A DNA stretch of 64,000 bases from Paenibacillus sp. AN1007 (GTDB lineage Bacteria; Bacillota; Bacilli; Paenibacillales; Paenibacillaceae), in the NCBI RefSeq assembly GCF_040702995.1, contig NZ_CP159992.1, positions 2,691,501-2,755,500 on the forward strand, given 5' to 3'. The stretch's first letter is position 1. The number at the start of each line of letters is the position of its first letter. The notes below the pieces were generated by a model. It did no database searches. It was not told where the DNA came from and saw only the letters and a program-made list of their open reading frames with translations. Positions 26,798-35,748 of this stretch are shown here, in pieces. The translations under genes and the position numbers were made by a program.

Positions 26798-28483
26798 TTA
26801 CTTGCCGCTGGTTACGGATTGATACCATTCATTGACTTCATTCGTATTTTGATCTCCACCGGAAGATTTCCATTTTTCTACAAACGTATCGAACGCGTCA
26901 ATTGGAGCTTTACCATAGATAATTTGTGAGAACAGGTCCTTCTCCATTTTGGTTAAGATGTCGTTATTCATCTGCATTGACATGGTTGGAGCACCTGTGA
27001 ACATCTGTTTTAAAGCGATATCTTTTTGATCCTGAACAATCTTGGCCGCTTCAATCATTGGTGCCGGCACGCCAGATTTAAGCTTTTTCTCGAAAGGTGT
27101 TGTGGCTTCTTCACCGTTAGCAAACTTCGCAAGCGTAGTCATGTTCAGACTCGGAATACGTGCACCATCAAACGTTAATGTGTATTTCTCAGGTGCATAA
27201 CCGCCTGTCACACCAGCATCCGTTGTTACTTTGCCGTCTTTCATTGCCCAGTCATATCCTTCAGCAAAGCCATTTTCGAATTCATCACCTGCTTTTGGAT
27301 TTGCATAGTGATCAAATAGATAGTTTTGATATGTGAAAAAGACTTCTGGGTTCTTCATATCTTTGCTGATCAGAATTACACCGTTGTCATTCGCTGTACC
27401 GCGTCTGCCTGCCTTGCCATCAGGTCCAGATGGAATCGGGTAAGCTTTGTACTCCGCCTCCGGATTGTTTTTCTTCACATCTTCGAGCGGCCATGATGGC
27501 ATCCAGTGAGGTCCGACAACAATCCCTGCTTTACCTGCTGTAAACTCTTCTGCTGCTTTGGTTTCGTCATAAACGCCTGCTTCTTCCGGGATGTATCCTT
27601 TGCTCATCCAGTCAGCGAGTGTTGCCAAAGCTTGTTTCGCGCCTGGGTTAACAGAGCCGTACTCCAGTTTTCCCTCAGCGTTCAGATTCCACTGATTTGG
27701 CATCGTGCCGTATGCTCCGAAAACCCAACCTGCATCAGACATCCATGTGCTGAGCCAGTTTTTGAAACCGATGGTCAGACCGTACGTGTCTTTTTTACCA
27801 TTACCATCCGGGTCTTTATTCGTAAACGTTTCCATAATCACTTCAAGATCAGCCAGCGTTTTTGGCGCTTGCAAATTAAACTTCTTCATCCAATCTTCGC
27901 GAATCCACATCACTGGATCACTATTGTAGGAGTAATCCAAAATCGGAATACCAATTCGTTTACCATCCTGCATGTACGGATACCACACAGTAGGATCTTC
28001 ATTCACAGCGGCTTTCCACGTATCACTTGCATATTTATCAAACAATTCACCAGCATCAACGAACTTGCCTGTTTCAATCAATTCACGTGCCAGATTGAAG
28101 TCGCCGCGATACGAGATAATGTCCGGCATCTCTGCATTGGAGGCAAGCGACAAGCGCAGCTTCGTTTCAAACGCATTGTTGGTGGACGGTGATACCCACT
28201 GATTTTTCAATTCAATACCGAGCTTGTCTTTTGCCCATTTGGTATGGACGTTGTTATCCTGATCCTCTCCCGATTTAAACTTTATTTCCGGTCCCCAAGG
28301 CCGTAAATAAGTGATGTTTACGGGTGGATCATACTTCCCATCTTTCATTTCCAGTGCAGTACTTGGTGTGCTTGGTGCTGCCTCTTTGCTTGCTCCACTG
28401 TTACACCCGCTCAGCACTACTGAAAGCGTCAACATTCCTGCTAAAGCCAAACCGCCGATCTTTCTTTTCTTGCTAGTGTTCAA
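26798..28483 (-). CDS. Extracellular sugar-binding lipoprotein of ABC transporter
   Basis: About 561 residues. I place the start at TTG 28483 (MNTSKKRKIGG), nine bases after AGGGGG; upstream in-frame codons to 28558 do not look like a signal peptide. The signal ends in the lipobox VLSGC. The body is an LplA-type binding protein with the calcium-loop-like phrase DPDGNGKKDTYG. No permease adjoins it, but the promoter shares a 13-base motif with the permease operon at 21839 and the kinase at 21970. It is therefore the likely binding subunit for that importer. Confidence 0.88.
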   Translation of the reverse strand: MNTSKKRKIGGLALAGMLTLSVVLSGCNSGASKEAAPSTPSTALEMKDGKYDPPVNITYLRPWGPEIKFKSGEDQDNNVHTKWAKDKLGIELKNQWVSPSTNNAFETKLRLSLASNAEMPDIISYRGDFNLARELIETGKFVDAGELFDKYASDTWKAAVNEDPTVWYPYMQDGKRIGIPILDYSYNSDPVMWIREDWMKKFNLQAPKTLADLEVIMETFTNKDPDGNGKKDTYGLTIGFKNWLSTWMSDAGWVFGAYGTMPNQWNLNAEGKLEYGSVNPGAKQALATLADWMSKGYIPEEAGVYDETKAAEEFTAGKAGIVVGPHWMPSWPLEDVKKNNPEAEYKAYPIPSGPDGKAGRRGTANDNGVILISKDMKNPEVFFTYQNYLFDHYANPKAGDEFENGFAEGYDWAMKDGKVTTDAGVTGGYAPEKYTLTFDGARIPSLNMTTLAKFANGEEATTPFEKKLKSGVPAPMIEAAKIVQDQKDIALKQMFTGAPTMSMQMNNDILTKMEKDLFSQIIYGKAPIDAFDTFVEKWKSSGGDQNTNEVNEWYQSVTSGK

Positions 28484-28560
28484 CTTGTGTGTCCCCCTGT
28501 CTATGTAATGATGTTGTCTACAGAGTCCATCATAATGAATGCCCATGGCTATGCCCATAC

Positions 28561-28582
28561 TAATATTGCAACATTTATTGCA
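28561..28582. promoter_or_regulatory. Putative regulator-binding site upstream of binding-protein gene
   Basis: TAATATTGCAACA (28561-28573) is identical to 21919-21931. A second TATTGCA follows 12 bases after the first (28564 and 28576). It lies about 80 bases upstream of the proposed TTG start, a fitting distance for an AraC-type activator. Confidence 0.5.
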
Positions 28583-28637
28583 TTAATTTAGGATATTAAA
28601 AAGTGAATATCGATGTTGTATTAGTGCAATGTCTCCG

Positions 28638-29270
28638 TTACGCCTCTCCGTTCAACCACGGGGCAAACACTGCTGGGTAATCACTCTTCCAGGCACCCAT
28701 ACAGCCAATCAGACAGAACTTAACGCAGGTGATCACACTGCTGTTCTCATCAGTTTCATACTCAACGGATATATTCATATTCGACTTGCGCCATGCCAGA
28801 TAAGGGCCGCTGCCACCAAGCCAGTCACCCTGTTCATAGATATCCGGTTGTCCGTACGCGGCGACCCATTCATCAGGAGCTGCGTTCATCGTAATCCCCT
28901 TTGGCAGCTGTCCGGAAAACGGCTTTTTGATCCGGTCATCCGACCCCGGCGCAAGAAAATGAATCGCTCCAATGACCCACTCATCTCGAGGGAGATCATC
29001 ACGCTCGGTTAACGTATTAATTTTGGGCGAGCGATATACATCGATGCGGACAGATGCTTTAACTGACCAGATGATGTCATCTTGGAAAGGACTGTCGGGC
29101 TTCCCTACTTTTTTTACACCGAAAGGCTCCAGCAATGCTTGTACCTGTTTCGAATCATATGGTTGACCTAACAGCTTTACGAACTGCTCGGAAGATTCAT
29201 TCATATTCATATTCATATCCACATCTATTCCTCTCATCCTAAAATAGTTTCTATCTTTTTTTCTCATCAT
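28638..29270 (-). CDS. Hypothetical protein
   Basis: Up to 210 residues with no signal peptide or membrane span. I do not recognise the family. It reads like a small mixed alpha/beta cytoplasmic protein with LLGQPYDSKQVQALLEPFG near the start and repeated Trp/Tyr-Gly phrases. The start is uncertain: three tandem ATGAAT repeats (about 29198-29217) offer several in-frame ATGs behind GAGAGG, so the real protein is probably about 190 residues. It is upstream of the binding-protein promoter and downstream of no obvious partner. Confidence 0.6.
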   Translation of the reverse strand: MMRKKDRNYFRMRGIDVDMNMNMNESSEQFVKLLGQPYDSKQVQALLEPFGVKKVGKPDSPFQDDIIWSVKASVRIDVYRSPKINTLTERDDLPRDEWVIGAIHFLAPGSDDRIKKPFSGQLPKGITMNAAPDEWVAAYGQPDIYEQGDWLGGSGPYLAWRKSNMNISVEYETDENSSVITCVKFCLIGCMGAWKSDYPAVFAPWLNGEA

Positions 29271-29303
29271 CTTACGTTTTGTTATTTCTGTAAAGGTTGA
29301 AAA

Positions 29304-29352
29304 ACATAAAAAAACAGAGGAAGGCGGATCAAGTCCCCTCCTCTGTTTTATG
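29304..29352 (-). terminator. Terminator downstream of lichenase gene
   Basis: AACAGAGG pairs with CCTCTGTT around a spacer; the minus strand continues in a run of seven T. It lies 38 bases after the lichenase stop and could work in both directions. Confidence 0.75.
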
Positions 29353-29389
29353 CATGTCTCAGACTACGTGTACGTAATCAGCTTACGAT

Positions 29390-30106
29390 TTAATTACTCG
29401 TATACTTCACCCAATCATATTCGGCGTGCAGCGGATTTGCTCCATTATAAGATCCAAGCCAGCCATCGACGCCGGTTCCATTCCAGATATTCATCATAAT
29501 TTTACCTGGTGTCTTCGGAATGTTCGTAGTAGCCGTATGCTTCAGTACACCATCCACATACCACTTGATATGCCCTGGCTGCCAATCAAACGCATACGTA
29601 TGGAAGCCTTGGGACGCATCGAAGCCCAGATTTACGATCTTCTCATGATTTCCGACACCATTTGTATAATAATTAAACTGCACTTTTGTCGTATCTTTGC
29701 CGAGGAATTCAATGTCAATCTCATCCCATTGAGTACCATGAGCAGGACCAGTATAAGTGAAAAAGGAGGATACGATTCCTGTATTTTTGGCAGGCTTCAT
29801 GCTTACTTCATACAGACCGTACCCGTACGTATTCGTTGATCGGTATTCCCCGCAATCAAACTTGTTGTTCGCAGGACTCGTCAGACTTAACCGCAGCTTG
29901 CCATCGTTTGTGAAGTTGGCATTGTTCGCCCGCCATGTGCAGTTGAACATCGAACCGTTGGAATACCCGTCTGCTTTTTGCCAGGTACTTGCATTGTGAT
30001 ACGTCAGGGGTTCCCAAAACACCCACCCTGCGAAAGCGCTTACCGAAATAAATAATGAAACCACTCCCGATACCATTAATGTAAACCATGTCTTCCTCTT
30101 CATCAT
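29390..30106 (-). CDS. bglS: Secreted lichenase, GH16 endo-beta-1,3-1,4-glucanase
   Basis: The protein has 238 residues (or 237 from the second ATG, better spaced from GGAGG). A signal peptide ends near SAFA at residue 26. The catalytic motif [10 protein letters not shown] holds Glu129, Asp131 and Glu133, the lichenase signature. Cys56 and Cys85 have the spacing of the conserved disulfide of Bacillus lichenases. It cuts beta-1,4 bonds next to beta-1,3 bonds in mixed-linkage glucan outside the cell. It stands alone, with a cre-like site upstream and a terminator downstream. Confidence 0.95.
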   Translation of the reverse strand: MMKRKTWFTLMVSGVVSLFISVSAFAGWVFWEPLTYHNASTWQKADGYSNGSMFNCTWRANNANFTNDGKLRLSLTSPANNKFDCGEYRSTNTYGYGLYEVSMKPAKNTGIVSSFFTYTGPAHGTQWDEIDIEFLGKDTTKVQFNYYTNGVGNHEKIVNLGFDASQGFHTYAFDWQPGHIKWYVDGVLKHTATTNIPKTPGKIMMNIWNGTGVDGWLGSYNGANPLHAEYDWVKYTSN

Positions 30107-30201
30107 ACACCTCCATTACGGATTCCAACCATATAAACGAAACCATACAACCAGCAGTTTGGGTACTGCACATCATCACGAATAAGCAGACTACCTGTTT
30201 T

Positions 30202-30216
30202 TGTTAAGCGCTTACA
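30202..30216. promoter_or_regulatory. cre-like palindrome upstream of lichenase gene
   Basis: TGTTAAGCGCTTACA, a 15-base near-palindrome resembling CcpA sites, lies about 100 bases upstream of the lichenase start. Glucose repression of the enzyme is likely. Confidence 0.65.
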
Positions 30217-30323
30217 TGGTTGGTATTTCCATTTTATACGGATCATTATGGACGAACTATAGCAAAGTTTAAAGAATAGATATTCACTTTTAAAGATAAA
30301 TGCCCTGTTGGAGCAAATAATGC

Positions 30324-30352
30324 AAAAAGGACCTTCGTTAGGAAGGGGCCCC
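30324..30352 (-). terminator. Short terminator after FGE-like gene
   Basis: On the minus strand CCTTC pairs with GAAGG, extended by GG/CC across a bulge, and is followed by TTTTT. It directly follows the FGE-like stop. Confidence 0.55.
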
Positions 30353-30353
30353 G

Positions 30354-31196
30354 TTATTTACTACGTACGACTCGCAACCCCTGATCGGGTCCAAGGCCAT
30401 TTGCATCGAATTTTCCTGGATATGAAATCTCTGCTGTATTCACACTACTGACCCAGCCGCCACCTTTGCTGACTCTCCAAGTGTTGTCCGGGGTTTCCGG
30501 ATGGCTGTGCCATTCCCAGCACCATTCTCTCACATTGCCGGACATATCATAAATGCCTAACTCGTTAGCTTTTTGCTGACCGACAGGCTTGGTTTGATTC
30601 CGATTGTTTTCAATTGCAGGCCAGTTCCAATCTCCTGTTAACGGTTTTTCCCCGGCATTCATCCAGTACCATGCTGCTTCGTCGGGATTATTGCTTCCGC
30701 TATAGGTGAAATTCTGACTTTTCTGCCCTCCACTCGCCGCGTATTCCCACTCTGCTGCAGTTGGCAGACGATATCCATTCGCATCTTCATTGATGGTTAC
30801 AGTCCATTTCACGTTATCATTTTCATTTTTGTTATTCATATCCGTAGTTTCTTTGTCAATAGTGTAATATGGTTTCAAGTTTTCCTTCAGGCTTCGTGCG
30901 TTACAGTACTCGATTGCGTCGTACCAGGTCACTCTTTCAACGGGGCGTTCTTCCCCTTTGAAACCAGCGGGATTGTCGCCCATAACGTCAAACCACTGCT
31001 TCTGAGTCACTTCATATTTGCCGATATAAAAGTCAGACAATGTGATATCTTGGCCGCTATAACTCGTTTTGCTGCTCTTGAATCTCCCACCCTCTACCAA
31101 TACAAGATCGTCGCTTACGGCGGCATTGCTGCCGGTTGAACATGCGCTTAGTCCAATAACAGCTGTAATGAGCAGTAATACCATCCACTTTCTCAT
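30354..31196 (-). CDS. Formylglycine-generating-enzyme-like (SUMF1 fold) lipoprotein
   Basis: The protein has 280 residues, ATG behind AAAGGAG, and a lipoprotein signal with lipobox LSAC near residue 19. The body is an FGE-sulfatase domain: VEGGRF, FYIGKYEVTQKQWFDVMG, RLPTAAEWEYAASGG, GIYDMSGNVREWCWEW and a final GLRVVRSK. The C-terminal segment that carries the two copper-binding catalytic Cys in true aerobic FGE here reads KGGGWVSSVNTAEISYPG, without Cys. So formylglycine formation is unlikely, and no sulfatase gene is present. It may bind a ligand or sugar on the surface. It is downstream of xynA on the same strand, separated by a hairpin and a cre-like site. Confidence 0.8.
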   Translation of the reverse strand: MRKWMVLLLITAVIGLSACSTGSNAAVSDDLVLVEGGRFKSSKTSYSGQDITLSDFYIGKYEVTQKQWFDVMGDNPAGFKGEERPVERVTWYDAIEYCNARSLKENLKPYYTIDKETTDMNNKNENDNVKWTVTINEDANGYRLPTAAEWEYAASGGQKSQNFTYSGSNNPDEAAWYWMNAGEKPLTGDWNWPAIENNRNQTKPVGQQKANELGIYDMSGNVREWCWEWHSHPETPDNTWRVSKGGGWVSSVNTAEISYPGKFDANGLGPDQGLRVVRSK

Positions 31197-31228
31197 CTCT
31201 GCAATTCTCCTTTGAAACGGATATTGAG

Positions 31229-31258
31229 AGCAGGACAGATCCGTAGACCTGTCCTGCT
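31229..31258. repeat. Perfect 10-bp stem-loop between xynA and FGE-like gene
   Basis: AGCAGGACAG (31229-31238) pairs with CTGTCCTGCT (31249-31258). Neither side has a T run, so it is not a classic terminator. It lies in the 5' leader of the FGE-like gene, 33 bases upstream of the start, and could affect mRNA stability or translation. Confidence 0.6.
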
Positions 31259-31326
31259 TGGGTCCGATAAGCTCAGTTCAGGAAGCAGGACTGTGCCTCA
31301 CTTTCAGAACGAGTTCTCCAATTATA

Positions 31327-31340
31327 TGAAAGCGCTTACC
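31327..31340. promoter_or_regulatory. cre-like site at the 3' end of xynA
   Basis: TGAAAGCGCTTACC differs from the CcpA consensus only at the last base. It overlaps the final xynA codons and lies upstream of the FGE-like gene. Confidence 0.55.
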
Positions 31341-31968
31341 AAACAGTTACATTTGCATTACCGCTGCTTTGATATCCTTCCGTCGCCATAACTTGATAGG
31401 ACCAGCTGTTACCCAGGTACATTCCTTTGCTCGCCCACGCATTTACGTGATTCTGGAACGTAATTTGGGAGTTAACACCCGTTGGACGTTTGGATTGTCT
31501 AACACTCCAGTATTGCGGGAATGTTGAATACCCATCAATGGATGGCGCGTTGTATCTCATGGTTGTATAAATATCATAAGTACCGCCGTCACTGTTCACG
31601 GTTCCTTTATATGTGCCTGTCGGGCGATACGTACCCCAGTTATCTACCACGTAGTACTCAATAAGTGCATTTCGGGTCCAGCCATAAAACGTCAAGTATC
31701 CATTACCGGACGGAGCAAATACACCTGCATTGTAGTTAACTACACGATTCGGTGTTCCGTATGTCCACCCTTTACCGACAACAAAGTTTCCAGTATTCTG
31801 CCAGCTTACACTGTAATTCCCGCCGGCACCGTTTACGGCATTAACTGTACCTCCGCCATCTGTCCAATTCTGCCAGTAATCCGTAGCGCCTGTAGTCGCG
31901 GCGAATACACCAAAACTCATGGAAGCTGCAAGAACAACTGTCAACAATTTTTTGCTGAATTTGAACAT
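31336..31968 (-). CDS. xynA: Secreted endo-1,4-beta-xylanase, GH11
   Basis: The protein has 210 residues with ATG behind AGGAGG. A signal peptide of about 28 residues ends near TTGAT. The mature jelly-roll of about 182 residues is the usual GH11 size. Catalytic Glu104 ([12 protein letters not shown]) is the nucleophile and Glu197 (VMATEGYQS) the acid/base. The thumb-loop phrase [10 protein letters not shown](P) is present. It cuts the xylan backbone outside the cell; products go to the esterases and GH8 enzyme encoded next door after import. Confidence 0.97.
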   Translation of the reverse strand: MFKFSKKLLTVVLAASMSFGVFAATTGATDYWQNWTDGGGTVNAVNGAGGNYSVSWQNTGNFVVGKGWTYGTPNRVVNYNAGVFAPSGNGYLTFYGWTRNALIEYYVVDNWGTYRPTGTYKGTVNSDGGTYDIYTTMRYNAPSIDGYSTFPQYWSVRQSKRPTGVNSQITFQNHVNAWASKGMYLGNSWSYQVMATEGYQSSGNANVTVW

Positions 31969-32081
31969 AGGGAAATACCTCCTGATATTTTAGTTTTTTT
32001 GGTTTAAGACCGTCCAACAATGAATTCCACGCTTACCACGGGCAGCACTATTGCGTACTAAATGAATAGAATGATTGTGCC

Positions 32082-32906
<825 letters not shown>

Positions 32907-34190
32907 CTAATCCACATATCCGAAACCCAGAATGGTGAAATGCTTGTCCTCATGTCCTGGTGCCATGTCAATCTCGATGACATGTTCATCGACCTTTTGC
33001 TTACTAAACAGAAGCATGGCATGGCAGTGTGTCCAGTTGATCTGATGAGGATCAGCCTGTTTGGCAGGTTGACCATCCACCTTGATCTGGGCCGTTCCAA
33101 ATCTCTCGCTGTCGGAGTCTTTATAGATCAAAATAAGGTGACTGCACCGCAAATGCAGCTTGAAACTACTGCTGACTGCTGCTTCACCGGGAACATTCAT
33201 CCAGTTATTCGGAAAAAGTGGTGTGCCATAATCATGATCGTCCATCTCGGTCATCTGCAGCTCTGTATCTGTGTGGCAGAAGCTGCCTATTCCCACTCGG
33301 GCGATCTGGTCCGCGTTTTTCCGATCCAGCAGTTTGACATTAACATAGTCATTGCCGATAATTGGATATTTCGTTAATTCATCTTCTTTCTGATCGAGAT
33401 TTGTACGATCTGTAACACGAAACAGATTCGCCAGCGCATCAGCCATGATCCGATGTCCCACATTGGTAGGATGATAAATGTCATGAAAGTACTGCTCTTT
33501 GGTAATGACGCCGCCTTCATCTTTTGGCTTCTGGAACTGCTCTACAAGAGCATCCTTCATGCTCACCATGGGCAGGTCGTAATGAAAGCCCACCGGAGCG
33601 AGACGATCCTGGAGATTCCAGTCATTCCGGAATACACTGAAAAGCAGAATGACCGCTGGTTCGTTGTCCGAAGCAAGCGCTTTCAACACTAAACTTTCGT
33701 AACAATTCCCACGCGTCTCATCATCAGCGTCGTTTACCGCAAATTCGACAATGACAATGTCCGGCTGCACACTTCCATCCCGGAGCACATCCCGCTCATA
33801 ACGTATGACGCCAAGTTCTGAAGGCGTCCCGCCTACACCCGCTTTAATCAGCTGAACCGTACTGCTGTTCAAAGGAGCAAACATTGTTTTGAAATGTTCA
33901 TAAGAGTGATAGGCATAACTTTGGAGATGAATAGGTGCTGCACCAGCGCCATGAGTAATCGATCCCCCGATAAAAGCAATAACGACAGGTTCCCCTCGTT
34001 TGGCCTTCTCAATCGCTCTCTTCAATCTGACATTGTTCCCTAAATTCAGGAGTGATCTGTCGATCATGTCATGATAAGCGGAAGAATTGTAATCAAAGTC
34101 AGCCTCTAACGTGGAAACTGCAGCTCGATCAGGGTCACGCGGTGCATGGGTTCCTTCATTCTGATCTACATCTCCTGAATCGCCAATCAT
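32907..34190 (-). CDS. SGNH/GDSL-family hydrolase, probable carbohydrate deacetylase
   Basis: The protein has 427 residues, with ATG behind GTGAGG and no signal peptide. SGNH blocks are visible: FIGGSITHG with the nucleophilic Ser, the Gly in GVGGT, VEFAVND with the Asn, and DIYHPTNVGH with the Asp/His. A C-terminal beta-sandwich of about 130 residues follows the catalytic part. The neighbourhood (CE1 esterase, GH11, GH8) suggests acetylated xylo-oligosaccharide as substrate; this is inferred. Confidence 0.82.
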   Translation of the reverse strand: MIGDSGDVDQNEGTHAPRDPDRAAVSTLEADFDYNSSAYHDMIDRSLLNLGNNVRLKRAIEKAKRGEPVVIAFIGGSITHGAGAAPIHLQSYAYHSYEHFKTMFAPLNSSTVQLIKAGVGGTPSELGVIRYERDVLRDGSVQPDIVIVEFAVNDADDETRGNCYESLVLKALASDNEPAVILLFSVFRNDWNLQDRLAPVGFHYDLPMVSMKDALVEQFQKPKDEGGVITKEQYFHDIYHPTNVGHRIMADALANLFRVTDRTNLDQKEDELTKYPIIGNDYVNVKLLDRKNADQIARVGIGSFCHTDTELQMTEMDDHDYGTPLFPNNWMNVPGEAAVSSSFKLHLRCSHLILIYKDSDSERFGTAQIKVDGQPAKQADPHQINWTHCHAMLLFSKQKVDEHVIEIDMAPGHEDKHFTILGFGYVD

Positions 34191-34245
34191 GTTACAACCT
34201 CACCAACCTTCCAGCGAAAATTTTACACTCCAAGCACTGCTTCAT

Positions 34246-34290
34246 GAAGGAGCCTGAACGAAAATGATGTCGATATCAGGCGGCTCCTTC
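34246..34290 (-). repeat. Leader hairpin upstream of SGNH esterase gene
   Basis: GAAGGAGCC (34246-34254) pairs with GGCTCCTTC (34282-34290), extended by TGA/TCA with a small bulge. No T run follows on either strand. It lies in the expected 5' leader of the minus-strand gene, just downstream of a cre-like site. Confidence 0.55.
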
Positions 34291-34298
34291 TCTCCGAG

Positions 34299-34311
34299 TG
34301 TAGCGCTTACA
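34299..34311. promoter_or_regulatory. cre-like palindrome
   Basis: TGTAGCGCTTACA, a shortened CcpA-type palindrome, lies upstream of the SGNH/CE1 esterase genes. Confidence 0.45.
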
Positions 34312-34409
34312 TAATTTAACAGCAACCTGATAAACTATAGGACTTGACTAAATATATCATCGACCGCACAAAATGGAAATAGATGGCATATGACACCTAT
34401 AATTTTCCA

Positions 34410-34423
34410 TGTAAACGCTTTAA
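34410..34423. promoter_or_regulatory. cre-like site upstream of GH8 gene
   Basis: TGTAAACGCTTTAA matches the CcpA consensus except at one position. It is 22 bases upstream of a TATACT hexamer, so it would overlap the -35 region. Confidence 0.55.
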
Positions 34424-34483
34424 TTTGAGTAGTATGGCGAATGTTATACTTTCATATATGAAGCATCTATAAAGGAGGAGCTT

Positions 34484-35626
34484 ATGAACATCATAGGAAA
34501 AGGCGCTCATGATACAGGTACATATGCCAATCTTTTTCAAAAGTCGGGGTATACAGAAGTAGAAATATCAGCACGACTGGAACAAACCTGGAATGATCTG
34601 TTTTATGGAGATGAACATACACGAATTTATTATCCTGTTGGTGAGGATCAAGGTTACATGCTGGACACAGGCAACGACGACGTTCGTTCCGAAGGCATGT
34701 CATATGGCATGATGATGGCTGTGCAGATGGACAAGAAAGAAGAATTTGACCGTCTCTGGAATTACGCAGTGACGTATATGCAGCACACAGAAGGACGGTA
34801 CAAGGATTATTTTGCGTGGCACTGCAAGCCTGATGGGACTCGACTGTCTCAAGGTCCCGCCCCTGACGGCGAAGAGTTTTTTGCGATGGCTTTGTTTTTC
34901 GCATCCAATCGCTGGGGAGATGGACCTGCTCCTTATAACTATAAATCTCAAGCTCGAAAGATCCTTCATGCCTGTGTGCATCAAGGCGAACAAGGGGAAG
35001 GTAATCCCATGTGGGAACCGAGCAATAAATTGATCAAGTTCATTCCCGAGACTCCTTTTAGTGATCCTTCCTATCACCTCCCCCATTTTTACGAACTGTT
35101 TGCTGCATACGCGAATGAAGAAGATCGATCTTTTTGGAAAGAAGCTGCCGAAGCAAGCCGGGCTTATCTGCGTACAGCCTGTCATCCGGTAACCGGGCTT
35201 TCGCCTGAATACGCGAATTATGACGGCACGCCTGCCCCGGTGCAGCCTCATGGTGATTTCAGGCATTTTTACAGCGACGCCTATCGCGTTGCTGCGAATA
35301 TTGCACTGGACTGGGAATGGTTTCGCAAGGACCCGTGGCAGGTTGAACAGTCCAATCGGATTCAGGCCTTTTTTAGCGACATCGACCCAGCGGATTATCG
35401 CCGCTATACGATTGAGGGTAAACCTTTTGACGAACCTGCGCTGCATCCTGTAGGTTTGCTGGCAACCAATGCGATGGCTTCACTCGCAGCGGATGGCCCT
35501 CATGCTGATGATTTCGTTCGATTGTTCTGGAATACACCGCTTCGCCAAGGAAAACGTCGTTATTATGATAACTGTCTTTACTTCTTCACGATGCTTGCCT
35601 TAAGCGGAAATTATCGGATGTATTAG
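34484..35626 (+). CDS. Reducing-end xylose-releasing exo-oligoxylanase, GH8 (Rex)
   Basis: The protein has 380 residues, ATG behind AAAGGAGG, and no signal peptide. It is an (alpha/alpha)6-barrel GH8 protein. Glu70 in RSEGMSYGMM corresponds to the catalytic acid (Glu70 in the Bacillus halodurans Rex). Asp265 in FRHFYSDAYR fits the catalytic base region. Length and the lack of secretion agree with Rex enzymes (EC 3.2.1.156), which cut xylose from the reducing end of xylo-oligosaccharides inside the cell. It is divergent from the esterases and ends at a bidirectional terminator. Confidence 0.9.
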   Translation: MNIIGKGAHDTGTYANLFQKSGYTEVEISARLEQTWNDLFYGDEHTRIYYPVGEDQGYMLDTGNDDVRSEGMSYGMMMAVQMDKKEEFDRLWNYAVTYMQHTEGRYKDYFAWHCKPDGTRLSQGPAPDGEEFFAMALFFASNRWGDGPAPYNYKSQARKILHACVHQGEQGEGNPMWEPSNKLIKFIPETPFSDPSYHLPHFYELFAAYANEEDRSFWKEAAEASRAYLRTACHPVTGLSPEYANYDGTPAPVQPHGDFRHFYSDAYRVAANIALDWEWFRKDPWQVEQSNRIQAFFSDIDPADYRRYTIEGKPFDEPALHPVGLLATNAMASLAADGPHADDFVRLFWNTPLRQGKRRYYDNCLYFFTMLALSGNYRMY

Positions 35627-35691
35627 GTTTTAGATTTGATAGGTTCGATAAAGTCGGTAGATTCGAAGGACTTTTGAAAATCCAATAAAAA

Positions 35692-35732
35692 AAGACGGGC
35701 CAGACCGCTTATCTGCGGGTCAGGTCCGTCTT
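35692..35732. terminator. Bidirectional terminator
   Basis: AAGACGG...GACCGC pairs with GCGGGTC...CCGTCTT around TTATCT with small mismatches. An A run precedes it and TTGTCTTTT follows. It lies between the convergent GH8 and binding-protein genes. Confidence 0.82.
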
Positions 35733-35748
35733 GTCTTTTGTTACCTTG

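Larger units (their letters stand above)
34191..34483. promoter_or_regulatory. Divergent promoter region, SGNH esterase and GH8 genes
   Basis: It holds a leader hairpin for the minus-strand gene, two cre-like sites, and a possible -10 TATACT at 34445-34450 for the GH8 gene. I see nothing else. Confidence 0.55.

Noticed and set aside
29311..29352. Possible riboswitch or small RNA downstream of the lichenase
   Set aside because: The structure is a plain stem with a T run, adequately explained as a terminator.
34700..35446. Minus-strand open frame of 248 codons
   Set aside because: It is antisense to the GH8 gene, whose catalytic residues and RBS are clear.
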